Assembly (NCBI GenBank): GCA_015183035.1
Contig: JACZZP010000010.1
Span: 1,736,001-1,800,000, forward strand
Reading direction: 5' to 3'
Origin: Meloidogyne chitwoodi
Taxonomy: Eukaryota > Nematoda > Chromadorea > Rhabditida > Meloidogynidae
Length of the DNA: 64,000 bases
The first letter of the stretch is position 1; every line of letters begins with the position of its first letter. A program made the position numbers and the translations under genes. A model generated the notes under the pieces. The model did not search any database. It was not told the origin of the DNA and saw only the letters and a list, made by a program, of their open reading frames with translations. This document shows, one piece after another, positions 16,924 through 30,800 of this stretch.

Positions 16924-19900
16924 ATGTCTTCAAAATTAGCTTTTTTAATTTATTTTATAACAACAATAAATATTTATTTTACTTTTTCATTTAATAAATT
17001 ATTAAATTTAAATATTGTTCCTATACGGTTATTTAAATAAATTAATTTATTTAATTTCTTCTCAGTTATGATATTCAAATTCAATTACCAACAACCTCTG
17101 ATAAAGATGAATTAATTCCAACATTTATTGGAACAGCTAAATTAGAATTTCAATTAATAAATAATTTAATATCTTCTTCTTCTTCTAAATATTTATTTAA
17201 TAATAATAATGAATTAATTAAATTAACATTTCTTTCACAAAAATTAGATCAATTTGAAAATATTACTTTAATATTATCTGGAGAAGAAGAAAATAATAAT
17301 AATAATATTTATTTTAATGTTAGAATATTAATATAAATATATTTTTTTAATTTAATTTAATTTTTATGTTGATGTTGAATTACGTCCACCATGGGAAGTT
17401 GACTTTATTATTCGTGAGGAACAAAAAGAAGGAAGAAAATTATTGGCTGGTCGTTATATTTTAAATATTGGAAGATTTGAAGTAAAATAATTTAATTTAA
17501 AATTTTTTTTTAATTTTTTTAAATTTCTTATGATTCTGTGGATACTTAACTACCAAGCAATTTAATTATTGGACTATAACTTTTTTATTTTTATTTCCAA
17601 ACCAAATTAATTATATCATTTGAAAGTCCTGGATGTGCTTTTCTCAATTTAATTTATTTAATCCAATCATTTAAAAAAATTAAAGTCCTGGCACTGAATT
17701 GTCCTTCCACCCTTAAATTATTTAATTATTATTTTTTTAATTTAATTTTTTATTTTAAGGGAATAATAACTTACAATAAAGGTTTATTCTATAGAGATGC
17801 TGGAGGCCTTCCTTTACTTGCTAGTAATTTTTTCTTAGAATTTGCTCCATCTTTATTTCCACAATTGGGTGGACCTTTGCAGAAAACTACTACTAAAGTA
17901 TTTTTAATTAAATTTAATTAAATAATAAATATTTAGATATCTTTAATACATCCTCATGGTACAACAGCTTTATCTTGTATGCATCCTCTTGGACCAACAG
18001 AATCTTTAAATGAACATTGGTAAATTAATATTTTTAAATTAAATAAAATTAATTTTTTAAAGGCGTCTTACACGTTTTGTTCAAGCTCCAAATATTGCTG
18101 CTTATTTATTATCAATTGCTATATTGCCTAATTCTATTTATGAAAAAGTAAAATAAATAAAAATAAATAAATAAATATAATTTATTTATAAAATAAGACA
18201 TTAATTCAAACTCAACCTCCTTTATTTATTTGGACAAATAAATTGTTACATACAAATATTTTAAAAAAAGAATTGGCACAGTAAATTAATTAAAATTAAT
18301 TAAAATAATTAATTTTATTTTTAAAAAAGAATATCTGGTCATGTTTTTGAATCAATTTCTTCTTTATTAGGAAATGAACGTTTACCTTTAAATTCATTAA
18401 ATTTATTAATTATTGATGATTTTAATAGTAATTAATTGATTAATTTTTAAATAATAATTTAAAAAAAAAGATACAGATTTTACACATTCTTTTGGTTTAA
18501 TTTTAATTTCTTTAAATCAATGGGAAGCTTCTGATCAAGCTAATAAAATTGCTTTACTGGCAAGACAATTTGCACGTCAATGGTTAGGGGGAATGACTAC
18601 TGTAATATTTATTTATTTTTTTAAAATTATTTTTCTTTTTTTAGAACTTTTAAGTGCCCTTTTTTATAATTTTCTCTAAAATATTTAACTAATAAATATT
18701 TTAAAATTTATTATTTTTTAAGGTAGCTAATATTGGAATATTTTGTTTACAAGAAGATATAATTGAATGGTTAACACATAAAGTATAAATTAATAAATAA
18801 ATAAATAATTAATTAATTTAAAGGCTGTTCAAAAAGTATTATCTTTATTATTGTCTAATTCTAATAATTCAATTGATAAAGCTTGGCAAAGATTTAAATT
18901 AGCACATTATTTAAAAATTAATTTAGCTGGTTAAATATTTATTTTATTAAAATAAAATTTATTTTAATTTTTAAAGAAATATTTCTTACTCCTGGTGAAT
19001 CTGTTGGCCTAGCAGATTGGGCAGGAATTGAAGAGGTTATTATTTAAAAATTATATAATTATTTATTTACAGATAAAAAGTCATTGTTTACTTAAAGGTG
19101 TTCAATATTTAAATTCAATAGAATATTTAATTGGTCCAAAAGGTGAATTAATTATGCTTGGTATTATTCAACAACTTTTATTACAACAACGTTATAGACA
19201 TTTTAGATTAGAACATTTAGATGAATTATTTAGACCTTTATTAATTGATAATATTGATATTGGACAGGTTAAATTATTTATTATTATTATTACAGTATTT
19301 TTATAAAGTTTATTAAAAATTAGCAAAAGTCATATAAGTTAATAAATAATGAAAGCAGGTGTTTGTTTGTGGCTAAGTCGGTTGTGTCTCTGATAATAAC
19401 TAAAAGACCATTGTGCTCGAATCCTTTGGGATGAGTTAAATTTTTATAATTACCAGAGAGATTAGGCAATTTTATAAATGTCAAAAATAATTGATAAAAA
19501 TTTTTTTCAATTATTTCCATAAATATTTGATAAAATCTTTTCAATATATTTTATTTCTTTTTTTAAAGGTTTTTACTTTTTGGTTCAAAAACGGAGGAAT
19601 TCCCAATTTATTAATAGAAAAGTCATTAAATAAAAATAATAAAAATTATTATTTACGTCTTATTCAATTAAATAATGGAAGACAATCACAACAAATATTA
19701 AATGGAATACAAAATTGGAATAAAATGCCTTTATGGCCTTTACCTATTAATATACAAAATATTACTTTACCTTTTAAATTTATGTTATCACAAGGTTATC
19801 TTTTATTTATTTAATTAATTAAATTGAAAAGGTTCTTCATAAAAGTGCCTCTAAACAAACATTTTAGATCCTAATAAAGTCTTAGATTTTTTATTGGGTT

Positions 19901-20724
19901 AAAACTGGGAGACTAATCTTATTTTCAAAAAATTAAATTAAACTCTAAATTACAGATTAATAAATATATATTACCTAATTATATTTATTTATTTATTTAT
20001 ATTCTCAATAATATATTTTTTTTTTTATAAAAATATTTTTTTTTAGTTCTCGAGTTGGCCCCAATTGATAGAAAATTGTTACCATTAACTAATTTAGGAT
20101 TTGGTAAATTAATTAAAATTAATTAAATTTTAATTAATTTAAAAGATTATTTATATCGTGTTAATTATGATTTAAATATTTGGGAACAAATAATTAATGA
20201 ATTTAATAATGATATTTTTAATACTCTTAATTTATTAAATGGTCGTTCAAGAGCTCAATTATTAGGAGATTTTTGTTATTTTAATGTTTTTAATGGTTTT
20301 TAATTTAATTTAATTTTTAATTTAATTTAATTAATTTAATTTTTAATTATTTTTAGATAATGATTCAGAAAATAATTTATCAAAAAAAGATTTATTATTA
20401 ATTGAACGATTACAACGTAAATTTTTACAAATTTTAAGAGAAAATTATGAATATTTTGAATTGTGCGAATTTTATGCTTTTTGGTGTATGGCAGGACGTG
20501 GAAGACGTATTCCTATGGATAAAGAATCTAGAAATTTATATAAACAGATTTTGGAACAAAATGTTTGGCCAGCATTGTTAAATGGAGCTAATTATGAATG
20601 TGGAGGTTTTTTTTAATTTTATTTTATTTTTTTAATTTTTTAATTTAAAAAAGGCCCAGGAGCTGGATTTGATTCTGGTAATTTACTCTGTCGTGCAGCA
20701 TTTGGCCAAAATTGTTTTTTTTAA
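16924..20724 (+). CDS. M1 aminopeptidase homologue lacking the zinc-binding motif (probable pseudoenzyme)
   Basis: About 16 exons give a protein with M1 (aminopeptidase N-like) architecture. It has an N-terminal hydrophobic signal or anchor (MSSKLAFLIYFITTINIYF), the opening motif IVPIRYDIQIQLP, FEGIITYNKGLFYRD (counterpart of the family's GFYRS), then LHTNILKK, the region equivalent to GAMEN/HEXXH, FWFKNGGIPNLL (counterpart of W..QxGyPV) and YRVNYDLNIWEQII (YRVNYD motif of the C-terminal helical domain). It ends LCRAAFGQNCFF-stop. The catalytic segment reads LARQFARQWLGG where active enzymes have HELAHQWFG: both zinc histidines are Arg (codons 18563 and 18575) and the catalytic Glu is Gln (18566). 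GAMEN is replaced by TDFTHSFG. Hydrolysis is therefore very unlikely; a binding, decoy or regulatory role is possible. One intron near 17320-17370 lacks an AG acceptor by eye. A long intron (19268-19570) carries a tRNA-like remnant. Confidence 0.82.
19360..19436 (+). other. Degenerate tRNA-like sequence in an intron
   Basis: A box A match (TGGCTAAGTCGG) is followed about 35 nt later by a near box B (TGCTCGAATCC). D and T stems do not pair well and the acceptor ends are not complementary. It looks like a decayed tRNA or tRNA-derived SINE head within the M1-like gene's long intron. Confidence 0.35.
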
Positions 20725-23700
20725 ATTTTAAATAATAAAATTTAATTAATTTATATTATTTTCTCTTAAATAATCTCTAAACAATTTTAATAAATAAAAA
20801 TATTATATTAATTAATTAATTAAAATATAATATATATTTTATTTAATAAACTTGTTTTTTTATTTATTTAATTTTCGTCAATTTTTATTAAATCTTCTTT
20901 TAATTAATTAATTAAAATAAATAAATATATTATCTTTTTTAAATATTTTCTCTTTTTATTTTTCTCCCCAATAAATTTTTTATTTATTTTTATCCTTTTC
21001 TCTTCTCTTTTCTTCCTACAAGTTTTTCTTGTTTTTGTTGTTTCATGCTGATTTTATTTATTTTTTCAAGTTTATTTATTATTTTAAATATTTATATCCT
21101 CTTTCTTTTTTTAAATAATAATATTTTTATTTTTTTTAATATAATATTTATTTTTAAATATTATATTCTTTTTTTTTTAATTTATTTTGCCTTAAAATAT
21201 TATTTAAAAAATAAATATATTTTTTATAATTTAAATATATCTCCTCTAAATTCCCCTTTTTTAAAAATAAATATAAATATATCCTGATTCTTTACTAAAT
21301 AAAAATATTTATTTATTTATTTTTCTCTATCTCTCCTCTTTAAAATAATATATTTAATTTCCTGCTTCACGAGAAAATAAAAAAATATATTTTTTTTATT
21401 TTAAATAAAATATTAGAGAAAAAGAAAATCGCTAAATAAATTTACTTATTAGATATATTTATTTCCCTTTAAAAAATCAAAACTGCTTTATTATTGTCCA
21501 CTCAAATATTAAAAAAAAATAAATAAAAATCAATGAACAAAATATTTAATATTTAAATGATTGATATGCCCTAAAGCTATTTAATTAATTAATTATAAAG
21601 GCGTGAAAATTATTATTTTTTTTAATTTTTTATATTTAATTAATTATAATATTATTTTTTTAAATTAAAAAAATAAATTAAATAAATATTTTATTTATAA
21701 GTTAATTAATTATTTTAATATTTAAAATATTTTTTTAATTTAATTCACACTATTTTTTAAATATTTATTTACATTAAAAAAAAAAATATTTTTTTTTTTA
21801 ATTTGGCGGTCATTTATTTTTATTTTTAATATTTTTATTAATTCTTAAAATTCCAAACAAAAATATTTTATTTAATTTTTTATAAAAAATAAAATATTAT
21901 TTAAATAATAATCCTTTGCTTAATCTCCTTATATTTATTTTTAGATTTTTTAAATAGAAAAATGTTCCTAAAAAAGAGATCTTTTTAATTTTTTAATATT
22001 TAAATATTATTTAAAAATATTAATTTTATTATTATTTTTAATATATTATTTTACCCTTTACTATTCTCTAACTAAAAATCTTTTTTTTTTCTTTATTTTT
22101 TTTCTTTCACTGTTGGAAACTTTTTTTTATTTATTTGATTTTGCTTTTACCTCTTATTTTATTGTTAGCTGAAAAAATTTTTTTTTTTTTTAATTTCTTT
22201 GTTAGGTTATTATTATTTATTTTATTTTATTTATTTATTACATAATTAAATAAATAAATTAGTTATAATTTGAGAAAGATCAATTTTTGGGTAAAAAGGT
22301 TATTTGAGTCTGAGAGAAAAATTATTTTTATTTATTATTTTTTAGATATTAATTTTTGTTTTTTATATATTTTTAAAAAATAAAAAAAAATTAGAATTTA
22401 ATTATACTTTACATAATATTCTATAAAAATTAAAATTAATTAAAAAAAAAATAAAATAAAATTATAATTTAATTTTATTAAATTCTCTAATAATCCTTTA
22501 TATATTTTGAGTTGTGAATATATTTATTGCGGAGACAAAACATTGTTATATTATAAATAAATAAAAATGAAAAGTTGATATGACGGCGGTTCTGCTTTTC
22601 TCTGTTTTTCCCCCCTAGACTAAATTATTTATTTTTATTTTATTTTCATCCAAAATTGGGTAAATTTTAATTATTTAAAAAAAATAAAATATTAATATAA
22701 TTAAAATATTTTTATTTTTTATTTTAATTATTTAAATATTTCTTTTTTTATTTAAAATAATTTAAAAATATTTAGAAAAACATTTCCTTCCCAAATACTT
22801 TTAAATTAGCTAATTTTATATTTTTACATTAATTTATTATTTCTTTTTTTTTTCAAATCATTTACGCAATCATTAAAGGATTTTTTGACTTTTTTCTAGT
22901 TTTTTTTAGTTTATTTCCTTTTATTATTTACCTTTTTTTAAAGGTTTTTTACTAAAATTCTGGCTTCTAAAAATTAAAAAAATATATAAAAATATCTAAA
23001 AACATTAAAATTAATTAAATAAATATATTTAATTAATTATTTATTTAAATTTATTTTAAAAATTTATTTAATGTTCGACCGTTCCCTGGCAGGTTTTTGA
23101 CTTAAAAAATAACGAAAGGGTCCCCCCTATGACAATTAATTATTTCCCTCAATACCCGGAAATATTTCTCTTCCCCTTTTAAAGTCTTCTCTGCCATAAG
23201 GGGATAAATTCTAAAAATAAGAAGAGATTTTGAGTAATTAAATAATATATATATTAATTTATTTTTATTTAAAAAGCAAAGTTTTTATTTATTAAAAAAT
23301 AAATATTTATTAATGCAAAAACTTTTACTATTTATTTATATATTTAAATAATTCCACGTATTTTTTTTTTCTAAAAAATTGAGAAAAATTAAAAATCATA
23401 AATTGAGTGTTATTTTTATTTATTTTTATTTTTTAAATTTATTTAAAATTATTTTTTTTAAAATTAATTTAAATATTAATTAAAATCTCTTCAGATAATA
23501 AATAAATAAATAATATATTTATTTTATTTAATTTTTATTTAATTTCTTATTTTCTACATTTTTATTACGTGAAGAGTTAACAATTAAAATTAATAAAAAA
23601 AAATATATTTTTTTTAAGTATAAAATAATATTATATATTATTTTTTAAGAATATATAAATAATAATTGAACTAAAATTATTACCAAAATAATAATAATAT

Positions 23701-24842
23701 CGCTAATATTATAAGAGAAGTATTGGCGCCTCTAAATTTATTGGAGATATTTTGTTTAGTCATTCTTTTGACGAAAAATTCCATCCGCAATTTTTTTTTC
23801 TGAAAAAAAAGAATAAAAATATTTTATTCTTTTATTAATAATTTAGTTGTGTTATTTAATAAATATTTTTTTAAATTAAAATATTTATATAAAATTAGTA
23901 ACTTTTTAAATGCTAAATTGAGTACTTTTTTAACCTTAAATAATATTTGGGGTTTTATATAAAATTAAAATATTATTTATTTATTTAAAAAAAATATAAA
24001 GAATTTGTTCTTAACAGATTTGTATTTTTCACTTCAATTTTGAACCTTTTTTTTTATTTTCATATAATAAAAAGGTCTAATTTTTTAAAATTAAATTAAT
24101 TAAATAAAACATTTAATTAATTAATTAATTAAATAAAACATTTAATTAATTAATTAATTAAATAATTATCATTTTTGATATTTTTTTTTTTTTGATATAT
24201 CAATTTATTTTTATTTATTTGAAAAAAATACTATCCGGGTCATTAGGAAAAAGTTAAAAAAAAGAGATGTGCGTAGTTATAATTCTACTAAAATATTTAT
24301 ATGAATGAATGGCGGCTTTTGTATGAATATATAAAATTATAGGGAAAGGATAAAATAGATTTTTCGGAGAAGAATTTTTTTTTGTAAATTTATTTATTTT
24401 TGGGAAATATTTAAAAAATTAAAAATATATTTTATTTAAAATAAAATTAAAAAATATAAATATATTTAAAAATTTTTTAATTTTTTTAATTTTTTTCCTC
24501 CCGCCGTTAATAAACTCTCTTTAAAAATATATTTTATGTAATACTTCATTTATTTACAATATTTATTTTTATTAATTTTTAAAAATTAAACATTTTTTAT
24601 CATAATTTATTTTCTTTTAAATTTAAAATTTAAAAATTTTTTAGAATATTTAGATAACATAATTGAGGATAATTTCTTCAAAATTTATGATTCTAATAAG
24701 CCTTTGGCTATTTTATTTTTAATAAAAAAGAAATAAATATCTCATCTCTCTCTTTTAGCTAATAATATTTTTTAAATTTTTAGTAAATAATTTAATAAAT
24801 AAATTATTATTTTATAATAAAAATATTTTTTAAATAAATAAA
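20725..24842. other. Long AT-rich intergenic region
   Basis: This is 4.1 kb of very AT-rich DNA. The longest open frame (about 21045-21287) is Phe/Ile/Leu/Tyr low complexity with no domain and is attributed to composition. A slightly more GC-rich island near 22580-22610 and another near 23070-23190 may be regulatory, but I recognise no motif. The right end presumably contains the promoter of the patched gene. Confidence 0.55.
24105..24165. repeat. Short tandem duplication in AT-rich DNA
   Basis: A unit of about 30 bp (aaataaaacatttaattaatt...) occurs twice in direct succession. It is a simple repeat with no other feature attached. Confidence 0.7.
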
Positions 24843-27800
24843 ATGAGTCCTTCAACAGTAAAAGTTCATTCATCAACAAATGAACAACAAGAACAAAAAC
24901 AACCTTCATTTATGACAACAATGTCAATAACTACAACAACAGGTAGGAACAGTGAATGTCGCAGAAGGAGACGAAAGAAAGGAGAAAAAAATAGCAGATT
25001 AAAAAATGTAAGTATAAATAATTAATTTTAAATAAATGTTCTGAATTTTACTTAAAAAATAAGGGAAGAAATTAGTAAATAATTAAAGTAAATCATATGT
25101 TTATTATTTTATAACATTATAGAAAATAAAAGGATCGAATTATTTATTTAAAAAAAATCTACAAATTCTAAGCTTTCGATCGATACAAAATTTGTTTGAA
25201 TTGGTTAAAAAACAAAAAAGTTATGAATTTAAAAAGAATTTGTCTTATTAAATTGTAGCAAATATTTTTTAATTGCCAGCCAAAAATAAATAAACGTGGC
25301 ATTCTGTTTAATATATTAAATATAGAGAAAGATATAATGTAAAGATATAATATAAAGAAAAAAAGATATAAAATATTAAAGAAAAATGTTGCAAAATTAG
25401 AGAGAAATGTTGACTTTTGGTTCTTTTAACCTTCACCATTAAATATTTATTTTTAAATTTTTTTATATCAATTATATTTAATTTTTCAATAATGCTTTAA
25501 ATTCTCTTAAAATATACTCTAAATAATTAATATATCTATTTTTTAATATAATGCTAGTCAAAAAAGAAGATCTCCGTTATTTAAATCAGCTTTATAAAAA
25601 TGAATTTAATCAAAACTTTTTGGATAAAAATAAAAAGAAAAGTAAAAATTCTTCTTTCTTTTTTCCCTTTATTTTTGTTAAAATTTGGCGTAATTTATGT
25701 GTACAACGTTTTAAAGTTTGAATTAAAATTTTTTTAATATTTTAATTTTTTTTTAAAGTTTTTGGATAATCTTCTCGTCGGAAAGAGCGATCCAGCAGAT
25801 TTCTCAAAAGCATGGAGAAAAAAATTTTCAAAACATCCGTCTTGGTGTGATGCAGATATGTGTCTTCAACAGATTAATTCAGTTAGTTTTTTTAATTGTT
25901 TATTTTTATTTATTTTTACTCATATTAATTAATAAAAATAAGTTAAAAATTATTTTTTTTAATTTTAGGACAATGCATTTGGTAATAGAATGGCTTTATA
26001 CTCCCGTGCACTTTTCCAAAAAGCTCTTTTCTATATGGGCGAATTTGTTCAAAAATGGCCAAAATCAATTATAGTATTTGGAATTATAATTTTATTATTT
26101 TGTTGTTATTGGCTAAAAGATGTTAAAATTGAAACTGATTTGGTTAAATTATGGGTTGAAGGTTAGAAAAATTAAAATTATTTTATAATTAAAAAAATTA
26201 ATTTCTAGAGGGAGGCCGGTTAGATGAAGAAATGGGTTTTTTGCCAAAATCAAAAGAACAATATTATTTAAATAAACAATTAAAACAACAAAAAGAACAA
26301 CAAAAACAATTATTATTAAAAAATACAACAGAAGAAGAACATAGAAAAAATAAAAAACGTGAAGCTATTTCTGAAATTCCAACAGATGTATCAAATTTTG
26401 GTGGAGGTTTTCAGGTTTTTTTACTTTATATTTATTATAGTATCGAAATTGTTAAAATACCTAAAATCCTTCTTTATTTTTTTTTAATTTTTTACTGTCA
26501 GTGATGTGTTAATTAATTGCTTATTTATTTATTTAAAAAGAATTAATTTAAAAATATAATTTTAAGGTAGTTATTCAAACACCAGAATATTCAAATATGA
26601 ATATGCTTACACGTGAATCACTTATTAGACATGTTAATATTTTGGAACAAATTGCTAATTATAGTATTGAAATGTTTGGAGAGTTAGTTTATTTTAATTT
26701 TATTTTTAATTAATTTAAAATTAATTTAAGGACTTGGTATTTATCTGATATTTGTTTTAAACCACCACCACCCTCTGCTTCAAAAGATGTTTTGTCTCAA
26801 TTAATTGAAGAAATTATGGCCCAAATAATACCTTGTATTTGGATAACACCTATAGATTGCTTTTGGGAAGGATCTAAGCCTTTAGGGCCTTTTCCTCCAC
26901 TTGATCTGTTTGTTTGTTTTTTTAATTTAATAAAATAAAATTATTATTTTTTTAGCGGTCCAGTTGCTCAATTTATTCCATCAGTTAAAAATGGTCTTCT
27001 CTCATGGAAATCCTTAAATCCAGAAATATTGTTAAATGGTGCTCGTTCACTTATTGATGTTAATATGGTTGCTGATTTATTTGAAAGGGTATTATATTTT
27101 TTAATATTTTAATTAAATATGTAACTACAAGTTTCGAACCTTGCCTATTTAATCTAACATATAAGTAAGTAGCTTTAATCTTATATGTTTTGGTTTAGAG
27201 ATATTTTTATAAAAATATTAGAATAACTATATTTTTTAGTTAAGAGATGTTACTTTTATTAGTTTTTTAAATATTTTACTATATAATATTATATTTCTTT
27301 AGAATTTTCTTTTTTTTTAATTTTGATTTATTATATTTTTTAAAAAAAAAGTAAAAAGCAAATTAGTATTCAACTTTCAATGAAACTCATTTTTATTTTT
27401 TCTAATTTTATTGCTATTTTAAGTTCATTTTTTTATATAATTTGGCGCTTATAATAAAATTTGTTCCAATTAATTTTAAAAAAATTCAGCAGTTTTTTTA
27501 AATTAATTTTATTATTAAAAAACTGTTTTACACCTAAAAAATAGAGATTGATTGATAGATGACATTTTTAATTAATTTTTTAAAAATATTATAAAAAATA
27601 ATTTAACTTTAAAAAAATGTTTTTAAGGGCTTTTTTAATTAAAAATATTTATTTATTTTTAAATAAATTTAAATTAAAGGTAGGTATTGGTGCTGCTTAT
27701 CAAGACCGTCCCTGTATTGACCCTCTTGATCCTGACTGTCCTAACTCTGCTCCAAATTATTTTGATCGTTGCCAAGCTTATGCCAAATTCAAAAAATGGA

Positions 27801-30800
27801 ATGAAGCTTTACCTGAACAAAATAAAATTAAATTGGAAATAATTTCAAAAAAAGTTATTGAAGATTCAAAACCTTTAAGAAAAAGAGAAGTATCAACATC
27901 ACTTCTTTCTGCAATTAATAATGTTTTATCTCCTTTAAATATTTCAAATAATAATAATGCAACAATAGGAGGAGGAGGAGATGATTTGGCTGATTATTAT
28001 GATAATAATGATGATGATAAAAATGAAACTACTGAATCACCTGGTTTATTTTTTTAATTAAAAAAATTATAATTAATTAATTATTTGTGGATATTAATTT
28101 AGCTAAATTATGATATAAAATTATTTTATTTTTTTTTAAGGAAAAAAATTACAAAGGCAAATGTTAGAAGAATGTAATAAATATGGAACAAGTTTTATGA
28201 AATGGATTAATGAAAATCGAACAAGATTAATGGATTTTTTGTCAGAATCTGATGATAAATTAATATTTCCACAATATCCTAATTATGGTGAACAATTAAC
28301 CGGTGGATGTAAAGGCTTTGGAAAAAATGGTTTTTTATTTTTTAATTCTTATTTTTCCCTCAAAATTAAAAAAAAATTAAAATTTTTTTAAGTAATGCAT
28401 TGGGCAGAAGATTTAATTGTTGGGGGAATAAAACGTGACGCTAACGGATTTATTCGCCATGCAGAAGCTTTTCAAACAGTTTTTTTAGTTGCTTCAGCTG
28501 GGGATGTACAAAATAGAATTTCTGTAAATTTTTTAATTAAAATTAAATTTATTATTATTTAATATTTTAGCATGCCAAATCACCAAATTATAAAAGTAGA
28601 ATAGATAAAAATCATTTCACAACAACTCATGCTTCTGTTATAATTCAGGCCTGGCAAAGAAGTTTTACTAAACGTTTATATGAACATAAATTAAATAAAC
28701 CGGTTGTTATTTTTAATAATTAATTAAATTATTTATTATTATTATTTAGAATGAAGGTATTCGTATTATTCATCCATTAGCTTCTACATCTATTCAAGAA
28801 ATGTTTGATTTTTTTTTAATAAAATTAGGAAAATAAATTATTTTTTTTTAGGATTTACTTAAATTTTAGAATTTTTAAAGTTTAATTTTTTTTAATTTTT
28901 CAAGGTTGGAACAATTTAGCGAATTTCAATTTAGCACAATTTTTATAGGATATATTTTAATGATTATTTATGCTGGTTGGTCTCAATTACAATGGGATGG
29001 TTGGTGGTTTTCTTCACGTTCAAGTTGTTTATTAGCAGTAATTGGTGTATTAATGGTTAATATTTATTTTTTTAATTATTTTAATTTTATAATTATTTTA
29101 TTTTTTAGATAACTTTTGCTTCAGTAGCAGGCCTAGGAGTGGCTACAGCTTTGGGAATTAATTTTAATGCTGCAACAACTCAGGTTTTTTTTTAAATTTT
29201 TAAATTAATATTTAAAATTAAATTAAAAAAAGATTGTTCCTTTTCTTACATTGGGCCTTGGAATAGATGATATGTTCCTTTTACTTCATAATTATAATGA
29301 TGTATTAGAAGCTGTTAAAGAAAAAGAAGTGGCTGTATTACTTAAAGAGACTGGTTAAAATTAAATTAAATAATAATTTTTTTAAATTTAAATTTTAGGA
29401 ATGTCTATTCTCATTACATGTATTTTTTAATTAATTATTTTAATTAATTAAAATAATATTTTTTAAAGCTATTAATAATATTCTCGCTTTTATTACGGGT
29501 TGTATTTTGCCAATACCTGCACTTCGTTCATTTTGTGGACAGGTTTTTTTTTAATTTAGATAATTTTATTAAATTTAAATTTTTATTTATAGACTGCAAT
29601 TTTATTAACATCAAATGTTATTTGTATTATAATGCTTTATCCAGCATTTATTGCTTTAGATTTAAAGAGAAGAAAAGCTGGATATCGAGATATGCTTTGT
29701 GGTGTTGATTATTGTTGTCGTTTTATTTCTGCAGCTATTTCAGCTAAACCTGTTATTGAACAACATCCTAGTGGAAAAAGAAAAGTAAAAATTAAATTAA
29801 AAAATTAAATTAAAAAATAAATAAATTAAATTTAAAATTTAAAGTTAGAAGAAAGTAGTAGCCGTAATCAATTAGTCAAAACTAATTCTGATGATTCTCC
29901 TTCATTAAATAATAAATCAGAAATTGATTTACAACAAATGTCAGAATCTGTTTTTGGTCCAAGTCCTGCACTCAAAACAAAATTAAATTGTGAACAACAA
30001 AAAAATGATGACAAAAATATTAGTATAAAAAAGTTTTTAAATAAATGGTTAACTTTAACTGGATTTTTGCATCAAGTTTATATTCCAACTTTAAGAAAAC
30101 CTATTGCTAAGGTTATTTTAGAATTATTTTTTTTTTTAATATATTTTTTAATAATTAAATTATAATTTTATTTTTTGTGTTTTAATTAATTTAATATTTA
30201 GGCAACTATTCTATTTTGTTGTTCTTCAATGTTTTTATTTGGTTGTATTGGCCTTTATCAATCAAAAATTGGTTTAGAATTAGCAGATGTTCTCCCTGAA
30301 GATACAGCACCTTCAGCATTTTTAAAAGCTCGTGAAAAATATTTTAGTTTTTATCCAATGTTTATTGTTCCAATGGGACCAGGTGTTGACTTTTCTAGAC
30401 AACAAAGGAAATTAGAGCAATTAAGAGCTGATATTGGTTAATTAAATTATATTATCTTTTTATTATTTTTTAATTAATATTTAATAATAATAAATTTAAA
30501 TTAATATATTTATTTTATTAAAAATTATTTTAGCTCAATCTGAATTTGTTATTAAAGTAGATGGAAAGCCTGAAAAATATTGGATGATGTAAGGAATATT
30601 AAAAAAACTTTTTTAATTTTTTAAATTAAATTTATTCTTTTTTCAAATAATTAGTTTTATGCGTAATTGGCTTCATGGACTTCAGTCCCATCTTGACAAT
30701 GCTCGTCAAAAAGGAATTCAACCAACTGATAATCTTACTCAAATAGCAGCAACATCTTTGGCTATAAATTATACTCTTGTTGATAATTTTTATTTAGCTA

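Noticed and set aside
21045..21287. 80-codon Phe/Ile/Leu/Tyr-rich open frame
   Set aside because: Pure low complexity expected from A/T-rich DNA, with no domain, splice context or homologue in the window.
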